DNA of 46,377 nucleotides, taken from contig JBBRAH010000025.1 of the NCBI GenBank assembly GCA_038206985.1, positions 1 through 46,377 on the forward strand, in the 5' to 3' direction. Under the pieces are notes generated by a model. It was not told the origin of the DNA. It did not search any database and worked only from the letters and a program-made list of their open reading frames with translations. Both the position numbers and the translations under genes were made by a program. The DNA comes from CAXMST01 sp038206985. Lineage in GTDB: Bacteria; Actinomycetota; Thermoleophilia; Solirubrobacterales; 70-9. Shown piece after piece: positions 22,312 to 30,779 of this stretch (position 1 is the stretch's first letter; every line of letters starts with the position of its first letter).

Positions 22312-24627
22312 GTGAGCGAGAGCAACGACAAGCAGGAGGATCAGGAGGAGACCCCTGGGGTTTCCGAGCCGAGCGCTGAGTCGAGCCCGCCCGCCGAGCA
22401 GGCCGCCCACCCCGATGAATCCGCCCCCGCAGGGCCCGAGGACGAGGCCTATGGTGAGGCCACGGGGAGCGAAGACGGATCCGGCGAGGACGCACCGCCC
22501 CGCGAGGTGGTCGTCTCGATGGAGGGCAACCCGACGCCGCCACCGACGCCGCCCAGCGAGGACCCCGCAACCGACGCCAAGCCCGACACCTCGGCTTCCG
22601 AAGCCGCCGCTGCGCCACCGACATCACCCACGCCCCCAACGCCCGAGGCCCCGGCCCCGGGTGGGGGCATGGCGGGGCCGGCGAGCATCCCGCCTCCCGT
22701 CGGGCCTCCCCCGGAAGCAACGCCCGGCCAACCGGCTTCCGCCGCCGCTCCGACCCAGATGTCGCCGCGCGAGCGCCGCAAGCTGGACCGTGAGGCCAAG
22801 AAGAGGGAGAAGGAGGAGGCTCGCAAGAGCGCCCGCGAGGAGCAGGCCCGCAAGAAGCTCGCCAAGAGCCAGGAGAAGGCCCGCAAGGCTGAGCAGAAGC
22901 GGCTCGAGCGCGAGGCGTCCCAGCAGGCAAAGGCGAAGGCCGCCGCATCCTCGTCAGCTTCGCCCACACCCGGCGCTCCCGCGCAGTCTTCCGAGCAGGA
23001 GCCTTCGCCCGCCGCCGAGGCGGCCGGTCTGGCAGCGAGTGGAACCGCAACCGGCCCCGTTCCCGCTCAGCAGGCGCCCCAGTCAACTCCGGCCGAGAAC
23101 AGCCCCGACACTCCTGCACAGGGCGATGCCGCCCCCGCCGGCTCAGCCGACGCTGCCGGGACCGCGTCCGAGACCGAGCAGAGTAGGCCGGTGGACCCGG
23201 CATCGGAGACGGCAGAGGGACCACCGGCTGAGGCTTTCGACGCGCCTCTGGCTCCCGTGCAGCCCGCCAAGGCGGACGAGGGTCGAGAGCTTTCCCGCAA
23301 GGAGAAGCGTGAGCTGAAGAAGCGTCAGAAAGCAGCGGCCAAGGAGAAGGCGCGCGCGGAGCGCGAGCGGGCCAAGGCGGAGCGGCGCCGCGCCATCGAG
23401 GAGCGCCGGATGCAGAAGAAGGCCGGCAAGAAGGCGAAGTCCGCTCCCGCCGCCCCTGAGCAGGCATCCACCGCGGCCGCCCCCGCACAGCAAGCTTCCA
23501 CGGACGGAACCCAGGCGGACGTCCCTCCCCGCGAGATCGCCCCCGAAGTGCAGTGGCCGCCGCCCGAGCCGGACGAGGCCCACTCGCCCGAGCAGGCGGC
23601 TGAGGACCGGCTCGAGGATGCCGAGCTGCGGGAAGAGGAGGCGCTCGTCAAGGCCGAGGAGCGTCAGGCCGTAGCGGCGGCCGAACGGCGCGTCCGCGAG
23701 GTGGAAGAGATCCAGCGCCTTGCCGAGAACCGCGTCGCGGAAGCGGAGATCCAGCGGACCGGACCCGGCGATCCCTCAGCGGCCCAGGAGAGCGCCACCG
23801 AGGAGCCGGATGAGCCCGCCGCACCGTTCAGCGCCGAGTTGCGGGCGACCGAGGAACAGATCCAGCGTCGTCAGGAGCGCGACCGCCAGCTGATTGCCTC
23901 GCTTGAGAAGACGGAGCTCAACATCAGCTCGACCCGCGAGCGCACCGAACAGGCTCTCGAACAGGCCGGCGAGCGCCTGACCCAGATCGAGGCGCAGGCC
24001 CAGGAAGCTGAGGAGCGCGCCGAGCGCGCCGAGCGCCTTGCTGAGCTGCGCCAGCAGGAGGCCGAGCGGGAGCGGCGCCTGCACGAGATGCTCGAGCGCA
24101 TCAACCAGGCCGAGGAGCACGCTCGCGACGCAGAGCGCCGCGCCCGCGATGCCGTAGCCGAGGTTTCCCGACCGTCACCGCCGTTGGAGCCGCCCCGGCT
24201 CTTGCCGGCCGAACCCGAGCCGCCCGCACCCGCGCCCCTCGAGCCGCCCGCGCGTCCGACACCGCCTGCCCGAGTGGCCGAACCCGAGCCCGCTGCGCAG
24301 GAGTCAACTCCGGCGCCCGCCCCCGAGCCGAAGCCAGAGGCCACCGCCGATCCGGATCCGGAGTCCGAGGCGTCGGTCGCTGACTCGATCAAGGGACCGA
24401 ACGTGACGCCGATTCCGACGCGGCCGCCTGCCGAGGGCGCGCAGGTCAACGTCAACACGGCGACCTTCGAGGAGCTGCGCGACGTCGGCCTCTCGGTCAC
24501 CCAGACGGGCCGTGTACTGGCCTACCGCGAGCGCACCGGGGGGGTCAGTTCACTGGACGACCTGGACGCGATCCCCGGCTTTCCCAAGGATTTCCTCGAC
24601 TCGGTCAAGTCGCGCCTGACCACCTGA
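22312..24627 (+). CDS. Large low-complexity protein with C-terminal helix-hairpin-helix domain
   Basis: I do not recognise a full-length family. The first ~180 residues are acidic and Pro/Ala/Glu-rich, followed by blocks of Lys/Arg/Glu heptad-like sequence (RERRKLDREAKKREKEEARK; later RAERERAKAERRRAIEERR and a long Glu/Arg coiled coil near 530-630), more Pro/Ala linker, and a folded domain only at residues 712-771. That domain (VNVNTATFEELRDVGLS, RVLAYRER, LDDLDAIPGFPKDFL) is a ComEA-like helix-hairpin-helix, which binds DNA or mediates protein contacts. No signal peptide or membrane segment was found. GTG at 22312 has GAGGAG 3-8 bases before it and was preferred to the upstream reading at 22243. 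Base composition biases the length estimate little: the frame is clearly coding. It ends abutting a convergent gene. Confidence 0.8.
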   Translation: MSESNDKQEDQEETPGVSEPSAESSPPAEQAAHPDESAPAGPEDEAYGEATGSEDGSGEDAPPREVVVSMEGNPTPPPTPPSEDPATDAKPDTSASEAAAAPPTSPTPPTPEAPAPGGGMAGPASIPPPVGPPPEATPGQPASAAAPTQMSPRERRKLDREAKKREKEEARKSAREEQARKKLAKSQEKARKAEQKRLEREASQQAKAKAAASSSASPTPGAPAQSSEQEPSPAAEAAGLAASGTATGPVPAQQAPQSTPAENSPDTPAQGDAAPAGSADAAGTASETEQSRPVDPASETAEGPPAEAFDAPLAPVQPAKADEGRELSRKEKRELKKRQKAAAKEKARAERERAKAERRRAIEERRMQKKAGKKAKSAPAAPEQASTAAAPAQQASTDGTQADVPPREIAPEVQWPPPEPDEAHSPEQAAEDRLEDAELREEEALVKAEERQAVAAAERRVREVEEIQRLAENRVAEAEIQRTGPGDPSAAQESATEEPDEPAAPFSAELRATEEQIQRRQERDRQLIASLEKTELNISSTRERTEQALEQAGERLTQIEAQAQEAEERAERAERLAELRQQEAERERRLHEMLERINQAEEHARDAERRARDAVAEVSRPSPPLEPPRLLPAEPEPPAPAPLEPPARPTPPARVAEPEPAAQESTPAPAPEPKPEATADPDPESEASVADSIKGPNVTPIPTRPPAEGAQVNVNTATFEELRDVGLSVTQTGRVLAYRERTGGVSSLDDLDAIPGFPKDFLDSVKSRLTT

Positions 24628-26013
24628 TCAGAGTCCGTAGGACTCGATCAGATTGAGCCAGATCTCGTTCCGGGTCGGGAACGCGGGGACGGCATGCCAG
24701 AGACGCTCGAGCGGCACTTCGCCGACGATCGCGATCGTTGCGGCGTGCAGGAAGTCGGCGGTCTGGAAACCGACGAAGGTGGCCCCGACGAGCACTCCGC
24801 GATCCTCGTCCACGACGATCCGGGTAGTGCCCCCGGTGTTGCGCCCGTAGAAGGAGGCACCCGCGGTGCCGGCCGTCGTCACGTCCACCTCCCGGGCGTT
24901 GATCCCGGCCTCCTCTGCCGCGGCGAGGGTCAGCCCGACCGCCGCAACCTGGGGATCGGTGAAGGTCACGCGTGGGGATCCGGGCCCGTCGTTGAGCGTC
25001 CTGGCGCTCTCGTCGCCGAGGATCCGGTCCGCCGCCACTCGGCCCTGGTACTTGCCCATGTGGGTGAGCAGGACCCGGCCGTTGATGTCGCCGATCGCAT
25101 ACAGCCAGTCGCGCCCGCCGACCCGCATCGCGTCGTCCACCTCGACGTAGCCACCCGGCTCCAGTCCAACTGTCTCGAGCCCGACATCGTCGCTGTGCGG
25201 CTTGCGGCCGACCGCGACGAGCAGCCGCTCGGCGCTCACCTCGGAGCCGTCGTCGAGGGTGGTGGTGATCGGGCCGTCCGAGGTCTGGGAGACCCTCTCC
25301 ACCTTGTGGCCGACCCGCACGTCGACGCCGCGCTCCCCGAGCGCCTCGGCGACCTGTTCGCCTGCGAAGGGCTCCTCGTTTGGCAGCAGACGCTCCTGGG
25401 CCTCGACGAGCGTGACCTCGCTTCCGAATCGCGACCATGCTTCGGCCATCTCGCTGCCCACCGGCCCACCGCCGAGGATGATCAGGCTGGCGGGGACCTC
25501 CTTCGCGGTCGTGATCTCGCGATTGCTCCACGCGGCGGCGTCCGCAAGGCCCTCGATGGGCGGCATCGCCGCACCGCTGCCGCCGGCGAGGATGACCGCC
25601 TTGCGAGCGGTTAGATGCGTCTCGCCGTCAACGGCCACCGTGCGCTCGCCGGTCAGCCTGCCCTGGCCGCGGAACAGCGCAATCGAGCGCTCCTCGAGCC
25701 AGGGCAACTGGGCGGAGTCATCGAGGTCGTGGATCACCTCGTCGCGCCGGGCCAGCGCGGCTGCGACGTCCAACTCGCCGTTCACGGCCTCGGCGGCGCC
25801 AGGGACACGCTCGGCCTCGGCGAGCAGCTCGCCCGGGCGCAGCAGTGCCTTGGAGGGCATGCAGGCGTAGAAGCTGCACTCGCCGCCGACCAGGTCGTTC
25901 TCGACGATCGCGACCGAGACATCGTTGTCGGCGAGCCTGCCGGCGACGACCTCTCCCGCCGGGCCGGCGCCGACCACGATCACATCGAACTCGGTTGTCT
26001 CACTCCCGCTCAT
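24628..26013 (-). CDS. FAD-dependent pyridine nucleotide-disulfide oxidoreductase
   Basis: A 461-residue class I flavoprotein disulfide reductase (dihydrolipoyl dehydrogenase / mercuric reductase group). The FAD site is VIVVGAGPAGEVVAG, the redox pair is C46 and C51 in GGECSFYACMPSKALL, the NAD(P) site is LIILGGGPVGSEMAE, the second FAD site is YAIGDINGR, and the C-terminal dimer region has HAVPAFPTRNEIW. The spacer SFYA differs from the usual LNVG/LNRG of lipoamide or glutathione reductases, so the substrate is open. It overlaps the channel gene upstream by 14 bases and is probably co-expressed with it. The stop abuts the convergent helix-hairpin-helix gene. Confidence 0.9.
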   Translation of the reverse strand: MSGSETTEFDVIVVGAGPAGEVVAGRLADNDVSVAIVENDLVGGECSFYACMPSKALLRPGELLAEAERVPGAAEAVNGELDVAAALARRDEVIHDLDDSAQLPWLEERSIALFRGQGRLTGERTVAVDGETHLTARKAVILAGGSGAAMPPIEGLADAAAWSNREITTAKEVPASLIILGGGPVGSEMAEAWSRFGSEVTLVEAQERLLPNEEPFAGEQVAEALGERGVDVRVGHKVERVSQTSDGPITTTLDDGSEVSAERLLVAVGRKPHSDDVGLETVGLEPGGYVEVDDAMRVGGRDWLYAIGDINGRVLLTHMGKYQGRVAADRILGDESARTLNDGPGSPRVTFTDPQVAAVGLTLAAAEEAGINAREVDVTTAGTAGASFYGRNTGGTTRIVVDEDRGVLVGATFVGFQTADFLHAATIAIVGEVPLERLWHAVPAFPTRNEIWLNLIESYGL

Positions 26014-26881
26014 GCTCCGCCTCCTCCTCCTCTTTATCGAGTCTCGTCAGTGCAGAGGGCAAGAGGATCCGGCTGCGGAGGCTGCGTTGGGCATGCTCGG
26101 GATCGTGCGGCTCCCCGGAGACCTGGACGAGGCGGGTCATCGTCACGAAGCAGACCCCGCCGATCGTGTTGCCGACGACAGCCACGGCCATCCGCCAGGT
26201 GACCTCCCACACCGTCGTGTCGGTCGCGCCACTCATCACCGCCAGCATCACCTCGCCGAAGCTGACCATCGCGTGGTTGAGGACCGGCAGCAGCAGCACG
26301 TAGCCGATCAGCAGGGCGAGGATCACCCGCGTCGCCGAGCTCGCGGCCGCTAGCGTCAGCCAGGTGTAGAGCGTGATCGCGATGCCCGCCACGACCGCGC
26401 TGGCAAGCGCGGCCGCGAACTCGCGCTCGACGAACTTCTCGCCGAGGAAACCGGCGGCATCGAAGGCGCTCTGCGGCAGCACACCGTCAACGGTGAGCAG
26501 CGCGGCCAGCACCGCGATGCCGATCAGATTGAAGAGCAGCGACAGAGACCACATGCGCAGCAGGGCCTTGCCACTGCCGCGCCCGGCGAAGAAGGCGCCG
26601 ACGGGCACCAGGAAGTTCTCCGTGAACAGCTCCGAGCGACCGATTGAGATGAAGACGAAGGCGATCCCGAACGGCAGGGCGCCGATCGCATGGCTCATCT
26701 CCTCGGTGGTGACGCTGAGCAGTGCCCCCGAGAGGGTGAAGACGACCCCGAGCGCGAGGGCGATGTCGAAGCCGCCCAGCAGCGCGGTCGAGGCCTGTCC
26801 GAGAATGCCGCGGTCCATGCGGCGCTCGCCTTCCTCGAAGCCCTGATCCCAGATATCGCGCGGAAGCGCACCTTCTGCCAT
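26000..26881 (-). CDS. Formate/nitrite transporter (FNT) family protein
   Basis: A 293-residue polytopic protein with about six membrane segments and the FNT-like block SELFTENFLVPVGAFF. FNT proteins form pentameric channels for formate, nitrite, hydrosulfide or similar small anions. The N-terminus is hydrophilic (WDQGFEEGERRMDRG) and the C-terminus is acidic (KEEEEAEHERE). The ATG at 26881 has TACGAT 6 bases upstream, so the message is probably leaderless. The 3' end overlaps the oxidoreductase gene. The pair suggests import or export of a small anion linked to redox chemistry, but no nitrite, sulfite or formate enzyme is nearby, so the ion is not assigned. Confidence 0.88.
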   Translation of the reverse strand: MAEGALPRDIWDQGFEEGERRMDRGILGQASTALLGGFDIALALGVVFTLSGALLSVTTEEMSHAIGALPFGIAFVFISIGRSELFTENFLVPVGAFFAGRGSGKALLRMWSLSLLFNLIGIAVLAALLTVDGVLPQSAFDAAGFLGEKFVEREFAAALASAVVAGIAITLYTWLTLAAASSATRVILALLIGYVLLLPVLNHAMVSFGEVMLAVMSGATDTTVWEVTWRMAVAVVGNTIGGVCFVTMTRLVQVSGEPHDPEHAQRSLRSRILLPSALTRLDKEEEEAEHERE

Positions 26882-26887
26882 CGGGGC

Positions 26888-26897
26888 ATCGTAGATT
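26888..26897. promoter_or_regulatory. Overlapping divergent leaderless -10 boxes
   Basis: On the minus strand TACGAT (26888-26893) lies 6 bases from the ATG of the FNT gene (26881). On the plus strand TAGATT (26892-26897) lies 5 bases from the ATG at 26903. The boxes overlap by two bases, so the promoters should compete for polymerase. Confidence 0.5.
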
Positions 26898-26902
26898 AGG
26901 TT

Positions 26903-27847
26903 ATGCCTCGCGGGTTGCTTGCGGTCGGCACTGCCCCGCCGCTCTCCCGACCGGAGGAAGCTCTGGGATCATCCGCCGCCGTGGCAGATCCCCTTACCAG
27001 CGCAGCCGACTTTCAGTTGGATTCCGCCGTGAGCCCCGAGGGTGACGGCGCCTACAGCGCGGTCGTCTCCCCGGCCTGGTCGGGACCGCCGGGGCCGAAC
27101 GGCGGCTACATCGCAGCGCTGCTGCTGCGCGCGATCCGGGCAGAGGTGGACGACCCGGAAAGGCTGCCGCGCTCGCTGACGATCCACTACATGCGCCCGC
27201 CGGCGAACGGCGAGGTTGCGATCGAGGTCACGGTCGAGCGCTCCGGTCGGACGGCGAGCACCTGCACGGCGCGCATGCAGCAGGGAGGCAAGACCACCTG
27301 CATCGCGCTCTGCGTGCTGAGCGGGACGTTCGAGTCCGTCGCCGACTGGGCCACTCCGCGGCCCGAGGTGCCCGCTCCCGGAGAGATCGAGCCGCTGCCC
27401 GTGGCCGGGATGCCGCCGGAGATCTTCAAGCAGCACGAGTTCCGGATGACGTTCGGCGATCCGCCGTTCACGGGGTCGGAGGGCTCGGTGGTCGGCGGCT
27501 GGATCAGGACCAGGACGCCCGTGCCGCTGGAGCCGGAGCTGCTCGCGATGTACTCCGACGTCTGGTGGCCGGCCCCGTTCCCGAGGCTGACGGCGCCCTG
27601 CCTGGCGCCGACGCTCGATCTGAGCCTCCACTTCCGAGCCGACACTTCCGGCCGTGGTCACGAGCAGGTACTCGGCCGCTTCAGCTGCAGCACCTCGGCG
27701 GAGGGCTTCTTCGAGGAGGACGGCGAGCTCTGGTCCGAGGACGGCACGCTGCTGCTGCAGTCGCGCCAGCTCGCCTTGATCCGGCCCGTGCCCGACGCTG
27801 TACCGTGGGATACCCCGCCCCCTGACAGGACCCATGGCCAAGCGTAA
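26903..27847 (+). CDS. Acyl-CoA thioesterase-like (double hotdog) protein
   Basis: A TesB-like thioesterase family protein with two hotdog folds. Seen are SAADFQLDSAV, SPAWSGPPGPNGGYIAALLLRAI (first hotdog), LTIHYMRPP and VTVERSGRTASTCTARM, then a second hotdog in the C-terminal half (LDLSLHFRA). Such enzymes release free acids from acyl-CoA. Two starts are possible. The ATG at 26903 has TAGATT 5 bases upstream, as in other leaderless genes here, and gives 314 residues; the GTG at 26981 removes a 26-residue N-terminal stretch that looks unlike the family and gives 288 residues. I cannot choose firmly. The 3' end overlaps the next gene by 14 bases. Confidence 0.8.
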   Translation: MPRGLLAVGTAPPLSRPEEALGSSAAVADPLTSAADFQLDSAVSPEGDGAYSAVVSPAWSGPPGPNGGYIAALLLRAIRAEVDDPERLPRSLTIHYMRPPANGEVAIEVTVERSGRTASTCTARMQQGGKTTCIALCVLSGTFESVADWATPRPEVPAPGEIEPLPVAGMPPEIFKQHEFRMTFGDPPFTGSEGSVVGGWIRTRTPVPLEPELLAMYSDVWWPAPFPRLTAPCLAPTLDLSLHFRADTSGRGHEQVLGRFSCSTSAEGFFEEDGELWSEDGTLLLQSRQLALIRPVPDAVPWDTPPPDRTHGQA

Positions 27848-28205
27848 GCGCCGCAAGCAGGCCTCCCAGCGCCCGCGCAAGCGGGTCGAGACCGCCCACT
27901 ACGAGGACGCCGAGGGCAACGTCCTGCGGCTGCGCAAGGCACTGAGCCCGGCGACGATCGTCAAGCTGGGGGAGAAGCCCAGCGGCGCGGCGACGACGAT
28001 CGAGGACGCCCACCACCGGCGCGAGGAGATGCTCTTCGAGCGGCTCGTCGTCAGCTGGGAGATCAGCGGGCTCGAGCCGCTCACCGATCAGAAGCTCCTG
28101 CTGGGCCGCTTCCGCATGGCCTCGCCGGAGGAGCGGCGCTGGATCCGTGAGTCGATCGCCGAGCACGTTGGGATCTGGATTCCTGGCGTGGATCCCGGTC
28201 CCTGA
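27834..28205 (+). CDS. Small basic protein of unknown function
   Basis: This 123-residue protein is not recognised. The first 18 residues are strongly basic (MAKRKRRKQASQRPRKRV), followed by mixed charged sequence rich in predicted helix (EDAHHRREEMLFERLVV, ISGLEPLTDQKLLLGRF) and ending DPGP. There is no membrane segment or metal motif. It overlaps the thioesterase by 14 bases in another frame and ends 20 bases before tmRNA, whose promoter lies at the end of this gene. The basic start suggests binding to RNA or DNA, which is only a guess. Confidence 0.7.
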   Translation: MAKRKRRKQASQRPRKRVETAHYEDAEGNVLRLRKALSPATIVKLGEKPSGAATTIEDAHHRREEMLFERLVVSWEISGLEPLTDQKLLLGRFRMASPEERRWIRESIAEHVGIWIPGVDPGP

Positions 28206-28206
28206 C

Positions 28207-28212
28207 TACAAT
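28207..28212 (+). promoter_or_regulatory. Putative -10 (TACAAT) of tmRNA
   Basis: TACAAT lies 13 bases before the first base of the mature tmRNA and immediately after the stop codon of the preceding gene. The matching -35 would fall at about 28184-28189 (TGGCGT), which is a weak match. Confidence 0.5.
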
Positions 28213-28225
28213 GGAGGGACGACAT

Positions 28226-28591
28226 GGGGGCGAAACAGACTCGACGTGGAGTCTTTTCGATCCGGTGTTGCGAGTCGAGGATCCTGGGTTGGCCTCGTTA
28301 AACACCCCGGGAAAACCAAGAAGTGCGGACTCTCATGAGTTCGCCCTCGCTGCGTAAAAACCAGTAGAGGGAGTCGTTCCGGATTGCCCACGATCCGGGT
28401 AGGCGGCTTCATCAGTGGGCTCACCTTCCGGCAGTTTCCTCGGCCGGCGGGGACATCAACAGGAGGATTTGGCCCCGGCAACGTGCCCCTTGGATTGACC
28501 TAGCCGGACGCCGAGAACAGACTCTGAGGGCACGCTCGTAGACGCATCGGGTCGTGCTCCGCGGACGCCGGGGCAGTACCGGCCGCCTCCA
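28226..28591 (+). ncRNA. ssrA: tmRNA (transfer-messenger RNA)
   Basis: tmRNA rescues stalled ribosomes and tags the nascent chain. The acceptor stem is complete: GGGGGCG at 28226-28232 pairs with CGCCTCC at 28584-28590 (one G-T), with discriminator A at 28591; CCA is not encoded. The tag reading frame ends in TAA at 28355-28357. Taking GCG at 28325 as resume codon gives ten templated codons, so the full tag would be AADSHEFALAA, of E. coli length and ending in the usual ALAA. The 3' tRNA-like part has the conserved CGGAC before a 5-bp T-stem (GCCGG / CCGGC), but the 7-base T-loop is GGCAGTA, not the normal TTCGANT-like form. SmpB and RNase R genes are upstream on the same strand. Confidence 0.95.
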
Positions 28592-28610
28592 CTGGAGACC
28601 GACATACAAA

Positions 28611-28637
28611 AGGGCCGCCCCGGACGGGGCGGCCCTT
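28611..28637 (+). terminator. Terminator after tmRNA
   Basis: An 11-bp perfect GC-rich stem (AGGGCCGCCCC with GGGGCGGCCCT) and a 4-base loop begin 20 bases after the tmRNA end. It is followed by a short, broken T-tract (TTCGCTTT). Confidence 0.8.
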
Positions 28638-28681
28638 CGCTTTGGGCCCGAGCGCCCGCGGGCTCTACCCTCCCGGATCGC

Positions 28682-30607
28682 ATGGCAGTAGCGATCGCAT
28701 CCCAGCTTGGAATCCACGTCGGCGGCAAGCCGCTGTTCGCGGACGTCTCCTTCAAGCTCCAACCGCGTGAGCGGATGACCCTCTCCGGCCGCAACGGCGC
28801 GGGCAAATCGACCCTGCTGCGGATCCTCGCCGGCGAGCTGCTGCCCGACACGGGCGAGCTGAGCATGCAGAGGGCCGCGCGGGTCGCCCTGCACGACCAG
28901 CGGCCGCCGCGCGAGCAGGACCTGAGTCTCGGCTCCTACGTCTACGCGGCGCGCACCGACATGCTCGAGCTCGAGGCCGAACTGGAGAAGCTCGAGGCCG
29001 AGATGGAGGCCGGCAGCCACGACGAGGCCACCATGGAGCGCTACTCGGAGGCCCAGCAGGCGCTGGAGACCGCCGGCGGCTACCGCTGGCGCGACGAAGT
29101 GCTCTCGGTGCTCCGCGGCCTCGGCTTCGACGCCGAGCAGACGGAGCGCTCGCTGAGCACCTTCTCGGGCGGCGAGCTCACCCGCGCCTCGCTCGCTCGC
29201 GCGCTCGCCACCAACCCGGACCTGCTGCTACTCGACGAGCCGACCAACCACCTCGACATCCCCTCACTGGAGTGGCTGGAGACCTACCTGCAGGGCATCG
29301 ACGCCGCCGTCGTCCTCGTCGCCCACGATCGCTGGTTCCTGGAGGCTGTCGGCACCGCGGTGCTCGAGATCGAGGCCGGCCGCGCCCGCTTCTTCTCCGG
29401 TCCCTGGCATGCCTGGCGCGAGGAGCAGGCCGCGCGCGAGATCGCGCTCGGCAAGGCGATCGAGCGCCAGCAGGCCGAGATCGAGCGCATGGAGCGCTTC
29501 GTCGAGCGCTTCCGCTATAAGGCGACCAAGGCCAAGCAGGCCCAGTCCCGGGCCAAGCAGATCGAGAAGTTGAAGAAGGACGCCGTGAGCCGCGACCCCG
29601 CTGACACGCGCAGCCTGGGCTTCAGCTTCAGCAAGGCCGAGCGCACGGGCCGCTTCCCGCTGAAGATGGAGGGCATCACGCTGGAGGTCCCGGGCCGCAC
29701 GCTGCTCGAGGACGCGACCTTCCGCCTCGAGCGCGGCGAGCACGTGGTCGTGGTCGGTCCCAACGGGGCCGGCAAGACGAGCCTGATCCGGGCGATGACG
29801 GGCGAGAGCGAACCGGCCTCCGGCCAGGTCAAGCTCGGCCACAACACCCAGCTCGGCTACCTCTCCCAGCACGCCGACACGGCGGCCGGCACGGGCACCG
29901 TGCTCGAGGCCGCGCAGCGGGGCACTGGCCTCACGGGCCAGAAGGTGCGCGACCTGCTCGGCCACTTCATGTTCAGCGGCGCCGAGGTGGACAAGCAGCT
30001 CACAGACATCTCCGGCGGCGAGCAGCGACGCCTGTCGCTGGCGATCCTGGTCGCCTCGGGTGCCAACGTCCTGATCCTCGACGAGCCCACCAACCACCTG
30101 GATGTCGAGAGCCGCGAGGCGCTCGAGGACGCCCTGCGCGGCTTTGAGGGCGCTGTCGTATTGATCTCGCACGACCGGGCGCTGCTCGAGGCGGTCGGCT
30201 CCCGCACCGTCGCCTTCGAGGACGGCACCCTGCGCAGCTTCCACTCCGGCTGGGCCGAGTACCAGCGGGCCCGAGATGAGGAGGGCGCCGCGGCAAAGGC
30301 GGCCAAGTCCGGAGGTAGCAACGGCAACGGGACCAGCGGTGGCGGCAAGAGCCGCGCGAAGGCCGGGAAGACCGCGGCCAAGGGCCCCTCCAAGAACGCC
30401 CTCCGCAAGGTTGCCGATCTCGAGAAGCAGATCGAGCGGGCCGAGAAGGAGATGAAGAAGCTCGAGGACGAGTTGGCCGATCCGTCGGCCTGGTCCTCGC
30501 CGACGAGCAGCCGTCGCGCGACCGAGCGCCACGCCAGGGCCAAGGTGGCCCTGGAGGAGCTCTACGCAGCCTGGGAAGCCGCCGGCAACGCCACAGCCCC
30601 GCGCTGA
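28682..30607 (+). CDS. ABC-F family ATPase
   Basis: A soluble tandem ABC ATPase of 641 residues without membrane segments; ABC-F proteins act on the ribosome or, in Uup-like members, affect DNA transposition. Two cassettes are present: Walker A LSGRNGAGKST and VVGPNGAGKTS, signatures FSGGELTRASLA and ISGGEQRRLSLA, and Walker B LLLLDEPTNHLD and LILDEPTNHLD. The linker between cassettes (KAIERQQAEIERMERFVERF to KAKQAQSRAKQI) is the P-site tRNA-interaction motif region. A Gly/Ser/Lys-rich segment and a coiled coil follow (residues 560-640). The start is the ATG 28682; TACCCT lies 10 bases before it. It may belong to the EttA/Uup-like groups rather than antibiotic resistance, which sequence alone cannot settle. 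Confidence 0.92.
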   Translation: MAVAIASQLGIHVGGKPLFADVSFKLQPRERMTLSGRNGAGKSTLLRILAGELLPDTGELSMQRAARVALHDQRPPREQDLSLGSYVYAARTDMLELEAELEKLEAEMEAGSHDEATMERYSEAQQALETAGGYRWRDEVLSVLRGLGFDAEQTERSLSTFSGGELTRASLARALATNPDLLLLDEPTNHLDIPSLEWLETYLQGIDAAVVLVAHDRWFLEAVGTAVLEIEAGRARFFSGPWHAWREEQAAREIALGKAIERQQAEIERMERFVERFRYKATKAKQAQSRAKQIEKLKKDAVSRDPADTRSLGFSFSKAERTGRFPLKMEGITLEVPGRTLLEDATFRLERGEHVVVVGPNGAGKTSLIRAMTGESEPASGQVKLGHNTQLGYLSQHADTAAGTGTVLEAAQRGTGLTGQKVRDLLGHFMFSGAEVDKQLTDISGGEQRRLSLAILVASGANVLILDEPTNHLDVESREALEDALRGFEGAVVLISHDRALLEAVGSRTVAFEDGTLRSFHSGWAEYQRARDEEGAAAKAAKSGGSNGNGTSGGGKSRAKAGKTAAKGPSKNALRKVADLEKQIERAEKEMKKLEDELADPSAWSSPTSSRRATERHARAKVALEELYAAWEAAGNATAPR

Positions 30608-30615
30608 GCGGTATT

Positions 30616-30646
30616 TGAGCCCCATGCATACCCTGGGATGGGCTCA
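30616..30646 (+). terminator. Hairpin after the ABC-F gene
   Basis: TGAGCCCCAT pairs with ATGGGCTCA with one bulged C and a CCC-GGG inner pairing, starting 8 bases after the stop. There is no T-tract, so termination is uncertain. Confidence 0.35.
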
Positions 30647-30779
30647 GGGTCGGTTCAGGGTGGCACCCGATTGTCCTCGAGCGCTCTGTGCCCGATCTTC
30701 TCCTTGAGGCTGCCGCTGATGAACGCGGCCGGCCGCAAATCCGGGCCGGCAATGCCGGACTTCCCCAGGAGGAGTACCA

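Noticed and set aside
28147..28338. Short plus-strand ORF across the tmRNA
   Set aside because: It runs through tmRNA structure in a frame other than the tag and has no coding signs.
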